The notes below the pieces were generated by a model, which was not told where the DNA came from, did not search any database, and worked only from the letters and a program-made list of their open reading frames with translations. A stretch of 64,000 bases of DNA from Serinus canaria (lineage: Eukaryota > Chordata > Aves > Passeriformes > Fringillidae). The translations under genes and the position numbers were made by a program. Numbering within the stretch: position 1 is the first letter of the stretch; every line of letters begins with the position of its first letter. Positions 11,105-24,200 of this stretch are shown here, piece after piece. The stretch lies in assembly GCF_022539315.1 (NCBI RefSeq), contig NC_066333.1, positions 3,906,001 to 3,970,000 of the forward strand, in the 5' to 3' direction.

Positions 11105-11388
11105 CTGGAGGGCTGGCTGGGACCTGGACCATGCTGGAGGGCTGGCTGGGACCTGGACCATCCTGGAGGGCTGGCTGGGACCTGGACCATCCTGGAGGGC
11201 TGGCTGGGACCTGGACCATCCTGGAGGGCTGGCTGGGACCTGGACCATCCTGGAGATCTGGCTGGGACCTGGGCCATCCTGGAGATCTGGCTGGGACCTG
11301 GACCATCCTGGAGATCTGGCTGGGACCTGGGCCATCCTGGAGATCTGGCTGGGACCTGGGCCATCCTGGAGGGCTGGCTGGGACCTGG
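11105..11388. repeat. 29-bp minisatellite, about 9.8 units
   Basis: Units start every 29 bp at 11105, 11134, 11163, 11192, 11221, 11250, 11279, 11308, 11337 and 11366. The core reads CTGGAGGGCTGGCTGGGACC followed by TGGACCATC. Units 1-5 and 10 carry AGGGCT at the variable position; units 6-9 carry AGATCT. The tail alternates between GGACC and GGGCC. Because 29 is not a multiple of three, each reading frame cycles through all phases. Stop-free frames of 89-165 codons appear on both strands and are artefacts of the array. The G-rich plus strand and the block of variant units point to unequal exchange or slippage. Confidence 0.95.
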
Positions 11389-12419
11389 AAGCAGCATGCT
11401 TGGGAGGACTGAGCCCTGCTAAATTCCCAGTGTCTCCAGGCTCAGACATGCTGTGTCACACTGTTCTGACCTGCCTCCAAAGCTGTCTCTTTCTGAAGAG
11501 CCAAGTCCCAGCCTTGTGCATGCAGAATCCCTTTCTGGATTAGGGCTTTTCCCTCTTCCTGCCCCAGAGCAGTTTCTCTTTCCCTGTTCCATGTACAACA
11601 CCCCCTGTTTCTCTCCTGTCAGGAGATGTTCCTGGGGAGCAATGCTGAGGCCACTGTGCACATTCCTGAGTGCATGGCTTTGGTGCTGGCCCAACTGATC
11701 CATTGGCCTCATCCACTGGAATTGTGCAGGTCTTGGGGCAATTTTGCTTTGCTCCAAGTAACTGAGCACTTTCCTCTTGCTCTGCACATACAAGGCATAC
11801 ACATCCCCCACATCCTCTTACACACAGACCCCCCTGTGCAGGATGCAGGCTGTCCATCAGTTACATGCTGACATTTCCACAGGATTCTGCTAAAACCTAA
11901 CCCAGCAGGGTGCTCCAGGTGTGGTGTTTCTGTCAGGACCACGTCCACAGGACTGTGTGCTGGGCTCTTTTCATTTGCCAGCACACTGGGTGGAGCTGCA
12001 GCAGGCCAGGAGCACACGCAGGTCCCCCACGTGTGTCAGTTCAACACTTACAAATTGATGCCCATCACACTTCATCAAACATGTTTTTACAGGCCCCAGG
12101 AGCTGCTCATTCATCCCACAGCCCAATAACACCTGCAGCACCCAAGGTTCCTTGTAAGCAGTGAAATCCAATCCCCAAAGCCTTGTAGCAGTGATGTGCA
12201 GAAAATCTCAGCAGCCTGTATTGGAAAAATAGGAATTCAGCTAAAGCAACAGTACCTTGACAACACTTGGCACTGCAAACATCACTTAACTTGACAAACA
12301 ACCAGTAATAGCTAGAGTGAAAATAAAGGGTTAGGCAGGTAGAGAGATAAAGTATGAAGAACATGCTGAGCAAATAACAGCCTTTTGAGAATCAACATTA
12401 GCATAATTACTAAACATAG
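11389..12419. other. Single-copy DNA, no gene recognised
   Basis: No repeat family is recognised. Open frames of 80-130 codons between 11419 and 12171 overlap on both strands and show no domain. Confidence 0.45.
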
Positions 12420-12840
12420 GTAATTGCTGAAATAGCGTTTGCTGGCAGCGTTTCTGTTTCTAAATGCAACACTTTCTCTCTCCTGAACGTAATCTTCTGC
12501 TAGGACTAGAAAGTGTGCTTACACTGCTTTTAGCTGGGAGGGAGCTGCTGTGGAAATTGGCTCCATCTGAAAGCCGAGGGCACGGGGAGGAACAAAAGCA
12601 CTTAACACCTTGGAGTCCAACCATCCTCCTAAACAAGGCTGTCATCCTCGGGGCTCCGTGCCTTGTTCGGTGTTACAGCACCAGCTCAGCCTTTGTCCCA
12701 GCGCCCTGCTCAATACTTGATAAGATTGGACGTTCTCCAATCAATTCCTATTGATTTCTCCCTGCTGAAATAGGATAAGCATGTGACAGACACAATGAGT
12801 GTTTAGCACAGCAGAGCGAGCCATTCCAGCACTAGAAAAC
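12420..12840. promoter_or_regulatory. CpG-retaining single-copy block, candidate conserved element
   Basis: About ten CpGs are retained (for example near 12436, 12449, 12488, 12574-12584, 12649-12668, 12701, 12731 and 12817) in otherwise CpG-poor DNA. The sequence is free of repeats and carries paired homeodomain or CCAAT-like words, such as CCAATCAATTCCTATTGATT at 12737-12756. Function is inferred from composition only. Confidence 0.25.
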
Positions 12841-12868
12841 AACTTGCTTGATAAAAATTATAAGCAAA

Positions 12869-12882
12869 CCCCCCCCCCCCCC
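12869..12882. repeat. Poly-C run, 14 bases
   Basis: Uninterrupted C14. Such a homopolymer is prone to length error in sequencing, so the exact count may not be reliable. Confidence 0.9.
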
Positions 12883-15104
12883 AAGCAGACACAAAAGCAA
12901 TATCATGAATAACCAAACATCCTGGCTACAATCAAAAGCATTCTCTGCTTCTGCTTAGTTTTGCTGGATGGGAAGGTGGAAATTAAAAAGAAAAAGAAAA
13001 TAAACACCCCAACAACAGATGAGGTTACATCTGTGAAGGTTATAGGGCTGATCTGCAATTATTTATGAGCACTGTATGTGACCTGGGTACTGAGATGATG
13101 CTTTCTGCACCTCTCCCTGGGTGTTGCCTCACTGGGCAGTGAGGAGGCTGTCAGAGGCACTGGCTGGCCTCCACCTCAGTAAATTACATAAAGATGCCAT
13201 GGGGAGGGGAAAAATTACATGTGCACAATTAATTGTGATGATTCATCTGGAGAGCAAGAAGTAGAAAAGGGACTCAGCCTGGGTTTTTTGAAAAGAAGCA
13301 AAAAAGTTATTTGAAGGTAACTGCAGAGGGCAAAAATAGGACCAAGTCTGGCTCAGAAAGGACAGGACAGCGTGGAGGCAGCCCCCATGCAGAAGGTGCA
13401 GCAGTCAGCCCTCCAAAACCACCAACATGGGGCAAGACACAGAAAAGTCACTTCCTGAAACAGTGAAAAATCAAGGCTGAAAAGTCATTATTATATTAAA
13501 AAATTGCCATATTCTTGCTGTGAGGTCAGCTGTTGATATTCCCCTCAGGACCACTGATCAGGGCCCCCTTGTCAATCATCTCATCTGGATGAGTGGATGG
13601 AATGGGAGTCAGCCTGAGAGGGGCTGTGGATGGTGGGATCCCAGAGGCTGCAGCAAAAGGATGAATTCTCCCTTGCCTAGGCAGCCCCATGGCCCTCAGA
13701 ATTCTGTCCCATGGGCTCCAGGGGAGCCTCTGAGGGGCTTCACCAGCAGCACAAATTGCACTCTCCTCAGGGATAGCTCAAGCCCTGAAAATTTGCACTT
13801 GCTCACGCTCTCCTCAGAGGAAACTCAAACACAGCAAGCAGGAGGATATTTGTGGTGCTTACACAAAGAAAGGGATAAAAAATGCCAGATCCTACAAAAA
13901 TAACCCATAAAAGCCTTCTACTGCCTGACTCTTTGGTGGCATTTAGACAGATGTTTCTTTAGGCAAGAGGATCAGTATTTTGCTGTCATTCATTACGGAT
14001 TTACCAGTTTTGTATTGATTTTGTTGTGGCCTCCTATGTACTTTAATTGCTGCAATAGAAAAACAAGTTGCTATACATGACATTTCCTTTCTGGGAAGCT
14101 GGCAACAGAATTGCATGAACCACTGGTAGATTCACTGATTTCCCTTGTGAGCCAGTAATAAAATGATGACTGAAACAGCTTGTCCTTCTTGCTGTTCCAA
14201 AACCTGCTATTTTTTTCTTTTTTTGAGAACTCTCAGTAGCTATGGATTTAAAAACAGAAATCTTCCTAATTGCTGGATAATATGGCAGACTTTGTTCCAG
14301 TGTTTCACAGTCATTAACTCTGAGGTGGTATTGATTTATTCTGAGGGACAGGCACCTTGGCTTGAGCAGTTGCTCGGGCTGCAGGTGAGGTGCTCCCAGA
14401 GGTGGCTAAGGGCAATTGGAATAATTGATAAAGAAGTTTCTGGTGCTCTCATTGCTAGATTGAGTGCAGCTCTCAGGAGCGTGGGTTGAACAAGAAGTGC
14501 TGCTTTCCTCTGGGATACCAGCCACCAGCTCCAATCCAAGGCTCCTCACCTGGGAGAGTGGCAGCAGCTGGAAACCCATATGGTGTGGGGCAAAAACATG
14601 TCACAGTGTGTCTGCAGAGTGAGGAGCAGGGAAGTGATTAAGTTACCTCACCTCCTCCTTCTATTCTCCTTAGGCTGGTGTGGCTCCCACTGCATGAATT
14701 AATGTGGTAGGAAAAGAAGCACCAAATTCTCCCCTCTTGCAGCTTGGTGTGTGCTTATTGAGGTCTCCTAATGAGAGGTGTTACAGGAAAACACAGATAG
14801 ATGAGGGCCTGGGAGGTGATCCATTCAAATAATTCCTTGTGTCCATAAATAAATTAAATTCTGCAGCAACCCCAGGAGGTAAGTTAGTATTAAAAACATT
14901 TTTGAGATGGATAAACTGGAAGATTCCTGGAGATGCAGGTGGTGATGAATTGTCTCAGCACCATGTCAGAAGGAGAACCTGGGCAAGTCCTGCTGGGATT
15001 CTGGAAGTGTCAAGGCTTCTGAGGAAGAACAGGATTTGTTAGAGTTGGTCAGTTTGATAAGAAACAATTCTGTGTAATTAAGCAAATTAAAATGAGACCT
15101 GACA
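12883..15104. other. Single-copy DNA, no gene recognised
   Basis: Purine-rich patch near 12985-13003. No repeat family or exon is recognised. The open frame at 13520-13903 (plus, 127 codons) has no domain and unremarkable composition. Confidence 0.45.
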
Positions 15105-15226
15105 GCTCTGGAGGTGCATCAGGAGGCTTGGAGGAACCTGGTCCAGGGGAAGGTGTCCCTGCCCAGGGGAGTTGGAATGAGATGAACTTTAGGGTTCCTT
15201 CCAAGCCATTCTGTGATTCCAGGAGT
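15105..15226 (+). mobile_element. CR1 LINE 3'-end fragment
   Basis: Plus-strand CR1 3' landmarks: AGGTGTCCCTGCCCAGGGGA, then GAGATGAACTTTAGGGTTCC, then CCTTCCAAGCCATTCTGTGA. It ends GATTCCAGG near 15224. 5'-truncated, with no coding part. Confidence 0.8.
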
Positions 15227-18200
15227 TGTACCTGTGTTTTGCAGAGACACGGGAACTTCTTCCTAAAAGTGTGATTGACAGAAGTGACAAAAACCTGCTC
15301 AGCCCAGGAAGCAGAGGTGTGCTGAAGGAAAAAACAAAACAAACCAACTTTCTTTGCCTTCTGCTGATGCTGCTTCAGATCTGAGCTGCTGGAAAGCTCC
15401 TCAAGGAGTATTTGCAAGCTGCTCTGCATGGCCATTTCAGCCCAGCCCAGCTGGTTAATGATAGCAAATCTGGGCGGGTAACAGCTCCTGAAATAAAACC
15501 CATCTTGCCAGAAGAAGAAAGTCTAAGAACAGAAAAGTCTGGTTGTATTTTTTTCCATCATTGCCTATGTACTTCTCAGAGCTATGTAAACAAAGCCAAC
15601 TTGTTGATGAGAAATATGTCAATCAAAGAGCTGCTGAATGTTCTGGAGACAGTTACCACTAGATGTTTTGACTAAATGTCTGGGAGCTCGTGCTCCTGGG
15701 AAATTTCCCAATAGATCTGAGGATAAACACACAAGCTCTTGGCATCTCTCCTGCCTGGATGAGAATCTGAGAACTGATAATTATTTACATTTAGCCTGTG
15801 CACCTTGTAAAACTTGTGGTGTGTCCTTTAGAAGGCAGCACTGGAGCATTTCACAGCGGTGTTTATTAAGGACAAAGTCACAGTGAATATTTAAATTCTG
15901 CCAGACTACTTGTCTACATTTCAAATCATGTCAGAATAAAAATATTACTTGCTGTGTCACATCCATCTACAGTCATTTTGGTCACAGTTGAAATACAGAG
16001 GTAGCAAAAATCAGAGGAGTGAACATGCTCTGCACCAGGAGGTAACACCACAGGCACTTGGTGAGGCAGCGAGGAGAAATTTGGTATTCAAAGCAACTTT
16101 CTTAAGTTTTCATTTAAGCCAAGTATTTAATGATCCCCTGCTGCCACAGTTGTGTGCTGCTGAATGATCCTTCTTTGGGCAGAGCTCTGCTAAATCCTCA
16201 GGTTTGGGCTTCAGGGAGGCAAGATGAATTACTGGGAGGTTGGCCTCAAACAGCAAGAAGATTCACAAGCAGAAGCACCAAAGCAGTGACCAGCAGAGCA
16301 CTCCTGGGGGCTGCACAACACTCTGGGAAGGGGCTCAGCTCACTCAGACCTGGGTCTTCTCCCAAGGAAAGTGCTCTTGTGCAGTGACATCCTGGGACAG
16401 CTGCTTGAGCGAGGATCTGGGGCACTGGAAGCCAGCACAGGACAATGAGTAAGAAAATGACACCCTTGACCAGCAGATAATATTTTTTTTCTGTTTATTT
16501 TACTTTTGATAGGTGTTCTGTGCAGAAATCTTGAGGAATGGCTTACCAAAGCAGAAAATTTTAATCCCAAAGCTCAAACTTTTGCCTCTGCCAGCAATGA
16601 CCTCTCTGATTTGTTTACCAGTTTACATGCACAGGAGTGATTCTCTCTGTTGTTCTGACAAGAACAGCAGTGCATGGCTTTGTTCCCCACCTCCAGTACA
16701 GATCACTCCTGGTACAGTGAGTCTCTGCAGCTCTCACCTGACTGGCAGAATCTCAAGCCCACACAGCCCATGGAGTAGTAAACACTGCTGTGAAATGTCA
16801 CAGCAGTAACGAAAATCTCACAGATCAGCGCAAGGAATAAATATTGTGAGCAAATTGTTTGCCCATGAGAATGAGCCAGTCTCCATCAGTGGGAGGAAAT
16901 GACTGTCTGACTTTATTCCTGGAGCCTGTAGAGCTGTGTAATTCTTTGTCTCAGCCACGAGCCTCTTGCTGGCTCACCCAGGCTCTGCCTCTTTCATCTC
17001 AGTTAAGTCAACAAAATAGTCTGGTTCAGAGTAAGCTCTTGCAGGTACACAGTGCATTAGCACAAATATCATTGCACGGTTTTGCAGCAGGATAAGCATT
17101 TCCTCTGATCTGCAAACCCATTCTGTCCCCCAGGGCAGGCAGAAGATGGCCAGTGTAGTGTGCATTGCACTGCCCCACGCAGCCTGGCCAGTGGGAGGAA
17201 TGGTGCTGGCGTTATTTACACCCCAAAGAGCACATCACTGCCAGGACACTGCTCCACTCTGACTGTGTGCATGGCAGTAGAGGTGCTTCCCTCTAAAAGT
17301 AGGTATAAAAATGTATAAAACACAGCCAGGCAGAACTCTAAATCCAGATCTCTGCAGGAAGAACTTCACTGCCAGGTTGGCTGAAGGACTGGGCTCCCAT
17401 TTTTGTAAATTTGTAGCTTGAGGGATCACTTCATTGTTTCCTGCAAACCCCCACCAATGTGCAGGACTTCTCATGACCCAGCAGCCAAACCCTGCCAAAA
17501 TGAATTAAATACATAACCTCAGGGATGCTGTGCACAGCCTTCATTCTGGTCATGAGCTCACACATTTATAGCCCAAATGTTCCTGCTCCCAAGCCTTGGG
17601 AGCTCACAGGAGACTGAATGACTTCAATGTCCACAGCATCAAAACTGAAAATGTCCAGAACTTGTTACCCCAGGACAGAAGCTGTTGCTGCTTTGACTTC
17701 CCCTGGAAGCCCATCATCTGCACCACCAACACTGGGGCTGGGTGCCTTCCTTGCCAAGGAAAGAGACTATTTCCTCCTGTCAGGAGCTCACCTCCAAAAC
17801 TGAAAACATCCATTTTTGGATTGCTCCCACCCAAAAGGTGCCAGAACAGAAAGCTGCTCCTGGCCTTTTCCTCCCTGGCCTCCCCCTGCCTTCCAGGGAG
17901 CTGGCAGGCAGCATCAGAGCCCATTCCTGTGCTCCAGCTCTTAAACCCACAGCCTAATTAGCTCCTTCTCATTAGTTCCTTCAGTCCCTACCTGGGAAAC
18001 TTAAATAAAGGGAGGGAGAGCCCTGCACAGGCTCAGTTTAGACCTTAAATTGTCAGTGCCACCATCTCTTCCTCAATGACTTTGCCTGGTTCTTGTTCAT
18101 CCCTGGAACTCAGGGATGCTGCAGTTGGCTCCATTATATCCACAAGATTAGTTCTGGATTCTATTCCTCCTTTTCATCTTGAATAACCAATATAGGCCTG

Positions 18201-19639
18201 AGATGAGCAGAGCCCAGCTGTATTCCAATTCTGTCATGGAAATGGTATGAACAGAACAGGAGAAGAACAAGGAGAGGATTGGTGCCTTCTCCTGCCTTTT
18301 CCTAGTTTGCCCAGCCTGCAATCCAAGACCAGGTGTGGGACCATTCTGGAGCTGAAAACAGTCTGTGTTTGCTCATCTTCAGAGGTTTCCACAAAGAACA
18401 TTGCTGAGAGAACAGGTATCCTGGCTGGATGTCTGTGTATTTGTACTGCCCTGGGTAACTGTTCATTTACAGGGGTATTTATGGGAACAGTTAATAACAA
18501 TAATTTGTTTGCACAAAAACTCTTCTCTGGGCCTGGATCTAAACACACGAGTTTCATAACTCATAAAAATTAAACAACTCCAGAACAAACAAGCACAAAT
18601 GATAATTAAGTTTCAAGTCTTCCAGCATTCCCAAACCACTCCTGGGTCTTGCCAGCCTTGTCAATATTTTCACATGTTCAGCAGCTCTTGAAAGTAAACA
18701 AATGGCCACGGGTGGGTAAGCACTTCTGTGTTTGTTTTGCAGAATTGCTTGCTCAGGTAGGTTGCATGTGTGTGACAGACTGAATACATTTGTTTCAGAG
18801 GCTCCAAAGCCAGGCTTAGGCATGTGGAAATGCTGAAATCTCAAGCGTGTTTGTACCAAGCTTGAGCTCAGGTTACATGAGGTGCTTCCTCTACCAACTA
18901 ATCAGCAAAGCACCCACATAGGGCAGATGGAAACCAAGGACTCAGACAAATCACTCTCCCTGCCTTCTACTGACCTTTAACAATCTTTTCTGCTAGTATT
19001 TCCTTTGGCAGATAATGGGAATTTCAGAACACGTGCTAAAGGAATCAAGTTCAGTGGGTACAGATTCAGCTTGACAGCATCCCTTATAAATCCCTGAGAA
19101 AGAATATCCTGAGTTCTGAGTGGCACCCTTGTCCTGTGCCTTTTCAGATTAAAACTCCATGTGATCAGCACTGGCTACTCATTTTTCAGGACCCAAAGTC
19201 AGTGAGGGAAAATCCACATCAGAGTCATCAGAAACAGATTACTGATACTGGGAAGAAAAGTTTACATAATCAGCCTGCAGCTCAATACAGGGAGTTATGA
19301 GAAGCCTCTGCAGATGGTTTGATGTGGACAGAGATGCCCCTGAGAGGTGGGTGCCCCTGATGCTGTGAGGTGGAATAAGCAGTGAGGCAGGCAGGAGTTA
19401 CAGCCCCAGAGCAGCCATCCAGATCCAGCTCACAGCCCTCTGGATAAATCTGGCCCTGTCTCCACGGGTGAGGAAGCTCCAGAGGATGCTAAGGCAGCCA
19501 AGGTATTGCAAACCCTTCCTGCAGAGCCAATGCAGGTCCTTGCCCTCCTACAGGTAACTCCTTCTCACATCCAGTCCCTGGCTCCAGGGTGTGGGTGATC
19601 TCACAAAGAGATGGTAAAACATATGAAAGTCAGTTGCAA
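15227..19639. other. Single-copy DNA, no gene recognised
   Basis: About 4.4 kb without a recognised repeat or exon. Open frames up to 128 codons occur on both strands without domains. An AATAAA at 18003-18008 stands alone without any supporting gene structure. Confidence 0.45.
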
Positions 19640-19870
19640 ATACTGTAATAATATTTTATTAATAATGCTTGTCACAAAAATCAGTGACAAGCAATTAATA
19701 CAGTGATACAAGTAATACATTAATTGTAAAATCAGTGATTAATTGTTAAATCAGTGGTACAATGAATACATTAACAATAAGTGTTTGAAGACAACATTTT
19801 TAAAATATTTATATAATATTAACAACAGTTACTATTCATTAGTATTACTTATAGAAAACAGAAACAGCAG
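19640..19870. repeat. AT-rich block with repeated ATCAGTG words and a hairpin
   Basis: The word CAGTG recurs at 19682, 19701, 19732 and 19753, mostly as AATCAGTG. A perfect inverted repeat, GCTTGTCAC (19667-19675) and GTGACAAGC (19684-19692), encloses an 8-base loop. The flanks are dominated by AATA, TTAATA and TAACAA. It may be a decayed LTR or a simple AT-rich expansion; I could not assign a family. Confidence 0.5.
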
Positions 19871-19984
19871 AGGTTACAAGTTTGCTGTTAGTAATTTCTA
19901 GAACTTTGAATCATTGAGGGGGAGGCTGCAAATGCAAACACTGCACGTGGATCAGGAATGGCCATCCTGCCTGCTTAGCTCACC

Positions 19985-20165
19985 ATGTCACAGAGTCCCA
20001 GAGATCCTGGGAGGGCACAAGGATCATCCAGGGCAGCTCCTGGCCCTGCCCAGTCTCCCCAACAGCCCCACCCTGGGCATATCTGGTAGCTCTGGAGCTC
20101 TGGTAGCCTCGGGGCTGTGCCCATTCCCTGGGGAGCCTGGGCAGTGCCAGCACCCTTTTATTCAA
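19985..20165 (-). mobile_element. CR1 LINE 3'-end fragment
   Basis: Begins GTCACAGAGTCCCAGAGATC at about 19986, a form of the reversed CR1 terminus, followed by AAGGATCATCCAGGGCAGCT and the 3' UTR pattern CCCATTCCCTGGGGAGCCTG at about 20119. Minus strand, 5'-truncated near 20165. This subtype resembles the copy at 58385-58682, in the opposite orientation. Confidence 0.8.
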
Positions 20166-20539
20166 GCAGAGCTCTTTGGAATAATTAATGCAGCCAAGTC
20201 CTCTTAATTCTCCTTCTTCCCTATTTTTACAGTAGACTGGAACAGGCTCTCCACCTCCCCTGGGTCTCTGTGCCCCTCCCAGCCTGAATTGTGCTCAATT
20301 GTTATAAAACAACAAATGATGGATCCTTGTTATAAAAGCTGACCCGTGATAAATCTCAGAGTCCTGCTCCAAGGTACCAGAAATGTTTCACCTGGACAAA
20401 ATCCATATATATTTGTTCAGAAACAGCCACACAAGCAAGATGCAGGGGTTTGGTTTATAGGCTGGTGTAATTCTGGGTCACTGGAAAGAGCTATAAATGT
20501 ACAAGCACCAGGCAATTATAATAATTAAACAGAACCATT
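20166..20539. other. Single-copy DNA, no gene recognised
   Basis: No feature is recognised in this short interval. Confidence 0.4.
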
Positions 20540-21280
20540 TTGGGCACATCACCACTCACAAAAGTCGGTGTCTGGGCTTCTGCAAATATTCTGATCCACA
20601 CCTAATTATTAAAAGCAGCAATGGGCTGGGTATGTATGCACAGGATATGACTGTATAGCCCCCCATTACTACAGATAAGCACATTTTCTTAATTGCCATG
20701 TGAAACTGCTGCCTCCTAAAATTCTGTGGGTGGTGTGAAGCAAAATATTGAAGATTAATACAGTTTTAAACTAGTAAATTACTTCTTGTGTAGCTTAGTT
20801 TAGTTTTATGTAGCTGCAATAATAGTGTATCTTGGTGATATGTTGAATATTGCATTACATTGTACCATTTTCCATTGTGCTGAATTATGTTTTAGCATTT
20901 TCCCACAATGTAAGATGACAGAGATCAATTACAAACCTATTAAATGTCAATTAACATCTTTGCAATCTGAATCACAAATGAACTTGTTAAAGCCACCTTG
21001 TTATATGTCACTTACATGTATAAATGCTGGTTAAATGTTTAATGAATGCATGAGAAAGTAATTACCTGTTTACTGTTTATGTAGCAGCAGGCTAATCCCA
21101 TCACTGTTAGTTATGGCCACTGGAAAATTAACACTGAATTTGCAAAACTGAGTGCCTAATATGGGGTCTGAAATGCATCATTCATTAATCAGGTGCATTC
21201 CCATGTAGTGCCTAAATATAGATGTGGGAATCTAATTTTCAGCATTTCAGCAGGAGTATTTTGTCCTGTTAAGCTGTGAA
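20540..21280. promoter_or_regulatory. Long repeat-free AT-rich block, candidate conserved non-coding element
   Basis: About 740 bp with no repeat traces. It has many homeodomain- and forkhead-like words: TTAATTG and TAATTA-type cores, TGTTTACTGTTTATG at about 21067-21081, CTAATCCC at 21092-21099, and TTCATTAATCA at about 21181. In bird deserts such stretches often prove to be conserved elements. There is no direct evidence of function in a single sequence. Confidence 0.25.
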
Positions 21281-24200
21281 GTTATTTTTAGTGTGGTTTA
21301 GTCAAGACTGTTGTTCCTTACTAAAGAGTTTAAGCGTTGTGCAGCATCTACAAAGCCTTGAGCTTTCCTGGAAAAGGTCGTCATCACACAGAAAATTCAT
21401 TCTTTTGAACAGTAACTTAGGTTTAAATGTAGTCAGTGCAACAAGGTTAACACCTCCACTCACAGGAAAATGTAGTCATTGCCCTTGGGGATAAGAACTT
21501 TCCCCTTGCAGAATATTAAAAACAGGATTTTTATTTATTACAAGTAGTGAAGACTTTGCTTTGGCATCTGAGCTGAAAAATGGCACCTTTAGGAGCACTG
21601 CAGAGATCACCCTGCCTGCTTCACTGATCAATCTCTGCTGCCTTTGCTGGTGACCTGTTCTCTTTGCCTGGCCCTTGGAGAGCTCAGGGGGGCTCCCAAA
21701 CAGGCTCTGGTGGCTGCCAGACCCTCTGTTTGCCCCAGGGGATGCCCGAGGGGCTCTGAGAGCTTTGAAACAGAAAGCTGCGCTGGGTGGGTGAGGCAGG
21801 AGGAGGAGCTGTGCCCATGTCAGAGCAGGTGTGTCCCAAGGAAAAGGCACCTCTGTGTTTGCCTCACAGTTCCAGGGAGCAGTTTTATTTCCCATGGGTG
21901 CTGTTCACACACCTCCCTTCCCTCCCAGGTGAGTTGTTTGAGTGGCAGGGAGATCAAAGGGGCTGTTCAAGAGCCAAGTCAAACCAGCAGGCAGACACCT
22001 ACAAGGACAAAGCCAGGAAATTCTGCTGCCTCGCCCTCCTTGCTGGAAAAGCAGGGTCTTGTAAAGCTTAGCTGGGGGTCAGAGTGGGATGGCCACCCTT
22101 GCAGAGGACAGAAAGTGGGCAGGGAGGCTGGCAGATGGGGCAGGCTGGCAGATGGAGAGCTGGAAACCCTCGGGCTCCTCAGGCAATGCAGGACTCCGTG
22201 GACAAGTGAGACCATGGCCAGCACCTGAGGGAGCCACCAGCCTTCAGGAGCAGAACAGAGCCAGCTACATCTCCCTGTGCCTTGCAGCCATCCTTCTGCT
22301 CTCCTTGGCAAACACAGCACCCTTTGTGTTGAAGGAATTGTCTCTTTGTCACCAGAAAACACAGTTCTGTGTCACATCAGCAAAAGGGACAGAGCAACCT
22401 TGAGAGCAGCAGTGGGGCAGACCCCACGTGCACCCACCAGCCTGAAACACTCACCAGGACACCCCCAGGGAGCAGGATGTCATTCCTGGTCCAGGAGGAG
22501 TGACATCCCCAAGGATCAGGAGCCTGGGCCTGGCTGTGGTGCAGCACGGTGATAATTTGGAAATAAAACTGCACAAACCCCACAGCCTGTCGTGCTGGAC
22601 AGGGTGCTAGCCTGGGGCAAAAGCAACCAACAGGCTCAGAGGAGCTTTTCCTATAGCTCAGGAAAGGATTTGTTTGTGTGGATGGCAGAATTTCTATCAG
22701 AGGAAACAGCATTAAGAATGTTGATCAGAAATTGGCCTCTGCTGAGCAGATCTGGTTCTTCCAGAGCTGCTGTTTTCTGGAGTCATTCTGGTGGGTCTAA
22801 TGACAGCAGATGTTTCATACAACTCCCAAGGAAAAATACTGGGTGTTTGGGTTTCCCCCTCAAGAAAAGAGTCACAAAGGGGCTTTTTTGTTCAGTTGGT
22901 TTTAGGAATGCAATTTGGTAATTCAATTGCTCACCTGATAAATGTCTGCCCTCTGATCCCAGCTACAGGAGATGGAATAAAATGTAACTGGATTTGACAG
23001 GCAAAATTAATCTGCTGTGTTTGAGGCACGACAAAACAGCCTGGGGAGAAAAACATTACAGCAAATTATGCTTCCTTATCTCCCTATGCTAACAGTGCCA
23101 GGTCAGCTCGGAGCAGTGAACAAGCCTTTGAAAGGACAGCACCCACCCAGCTCAAACAGCAGCCCTGCTCTGCTCTGACTCCAGGCCTGGGGAAGCTGCT
23201 GGGAAGTCCCAGGCTATCTGTTTTCCCTTTCTGGTCTCCCTTCTGTGCTTGGTTTGCAAGTTTGGGCAAGGGATTTTTTTCCCACCTGGGTCTTGCTCTG
23301 AGGTGTGGCCACTGCTGGCTGCTGCAGCCCTGTGTGGCTGCACTGTCCCTCTCTGCCAGGGCAGGGAAAGGCTCCCCCACATATTCTGCAGCATTTTTCA
23401 GTGTTTTTGGAGCCCTCTCACACTGCAAATCCATCCTGTGCAGATACCCACATGCCTCAGCATCTGCATGGCCATCACAGTTGTGGGGTTTTTTTTTAAT
23501 TTTCCAATACAAAATATGTTTATTCTCCTATTACCTTTTAGGTCAGTTCAGCTCTTAGAGTCAGTTTAAAGCATCACTAAGCACATCAGTTAATTGGTGT
23601 TTTTACCTCAAACACACTCAGTTTGTGATAAACTGAGTCTTTTTCAAGAGCAGTGGATGGCCATGAGTCAGTCTGGAAAGATTGGACTATCCCTTGCTGA
23701 GCCTGCTCCGAGCCTGTGGCCAAGGTTTCCTGTCTGCCTTGCTGCTTTCTTGGTGGCTTTGTGTTGTGGGGATGGGTGGTATTGGGAAGTCACACAGCAC
23801 TGGGAAAGTCACACATCCAGAAGAGACTCCAGCATTCTGCCCAGGGGTGACCCAGCTCAGCACCACTGCACTGGGTTCCAGCAGCAGCTCTCCTTATATT
23901 GGTGGTTTTTAAAAGATGTCTAGATGCCCCTAAAATTTGTGTTTCAGACAGCCAGAGCAGTGTGGGTGAAAGAAAAAACCTGTTATCCCCTCTGCAAAAG
24001 GAAATGTTCCTCCAAGGAATTGCAACACAATCCCCAATTTCATACAGAGCCACAGGGACCTTCCTGTCAGTGTGGTGACTCTGATGCATCTTCAAAGTGA
24101 TGGGGAAAGGAGATGGGAGGGATCTTTTTTTCCTGTGTTCCCCACCTGAATTGTAACTATCTAACCTGACCAGATGTTCTCCATTTCTGCCACGTCAAAG

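Noticed and set aside
10952..11449. 165-codon repetitive frame and its five companions on both strands
   Set aside because: They are translations of the 29-bp minisatellite; every phase is open because the unit lacks stops.
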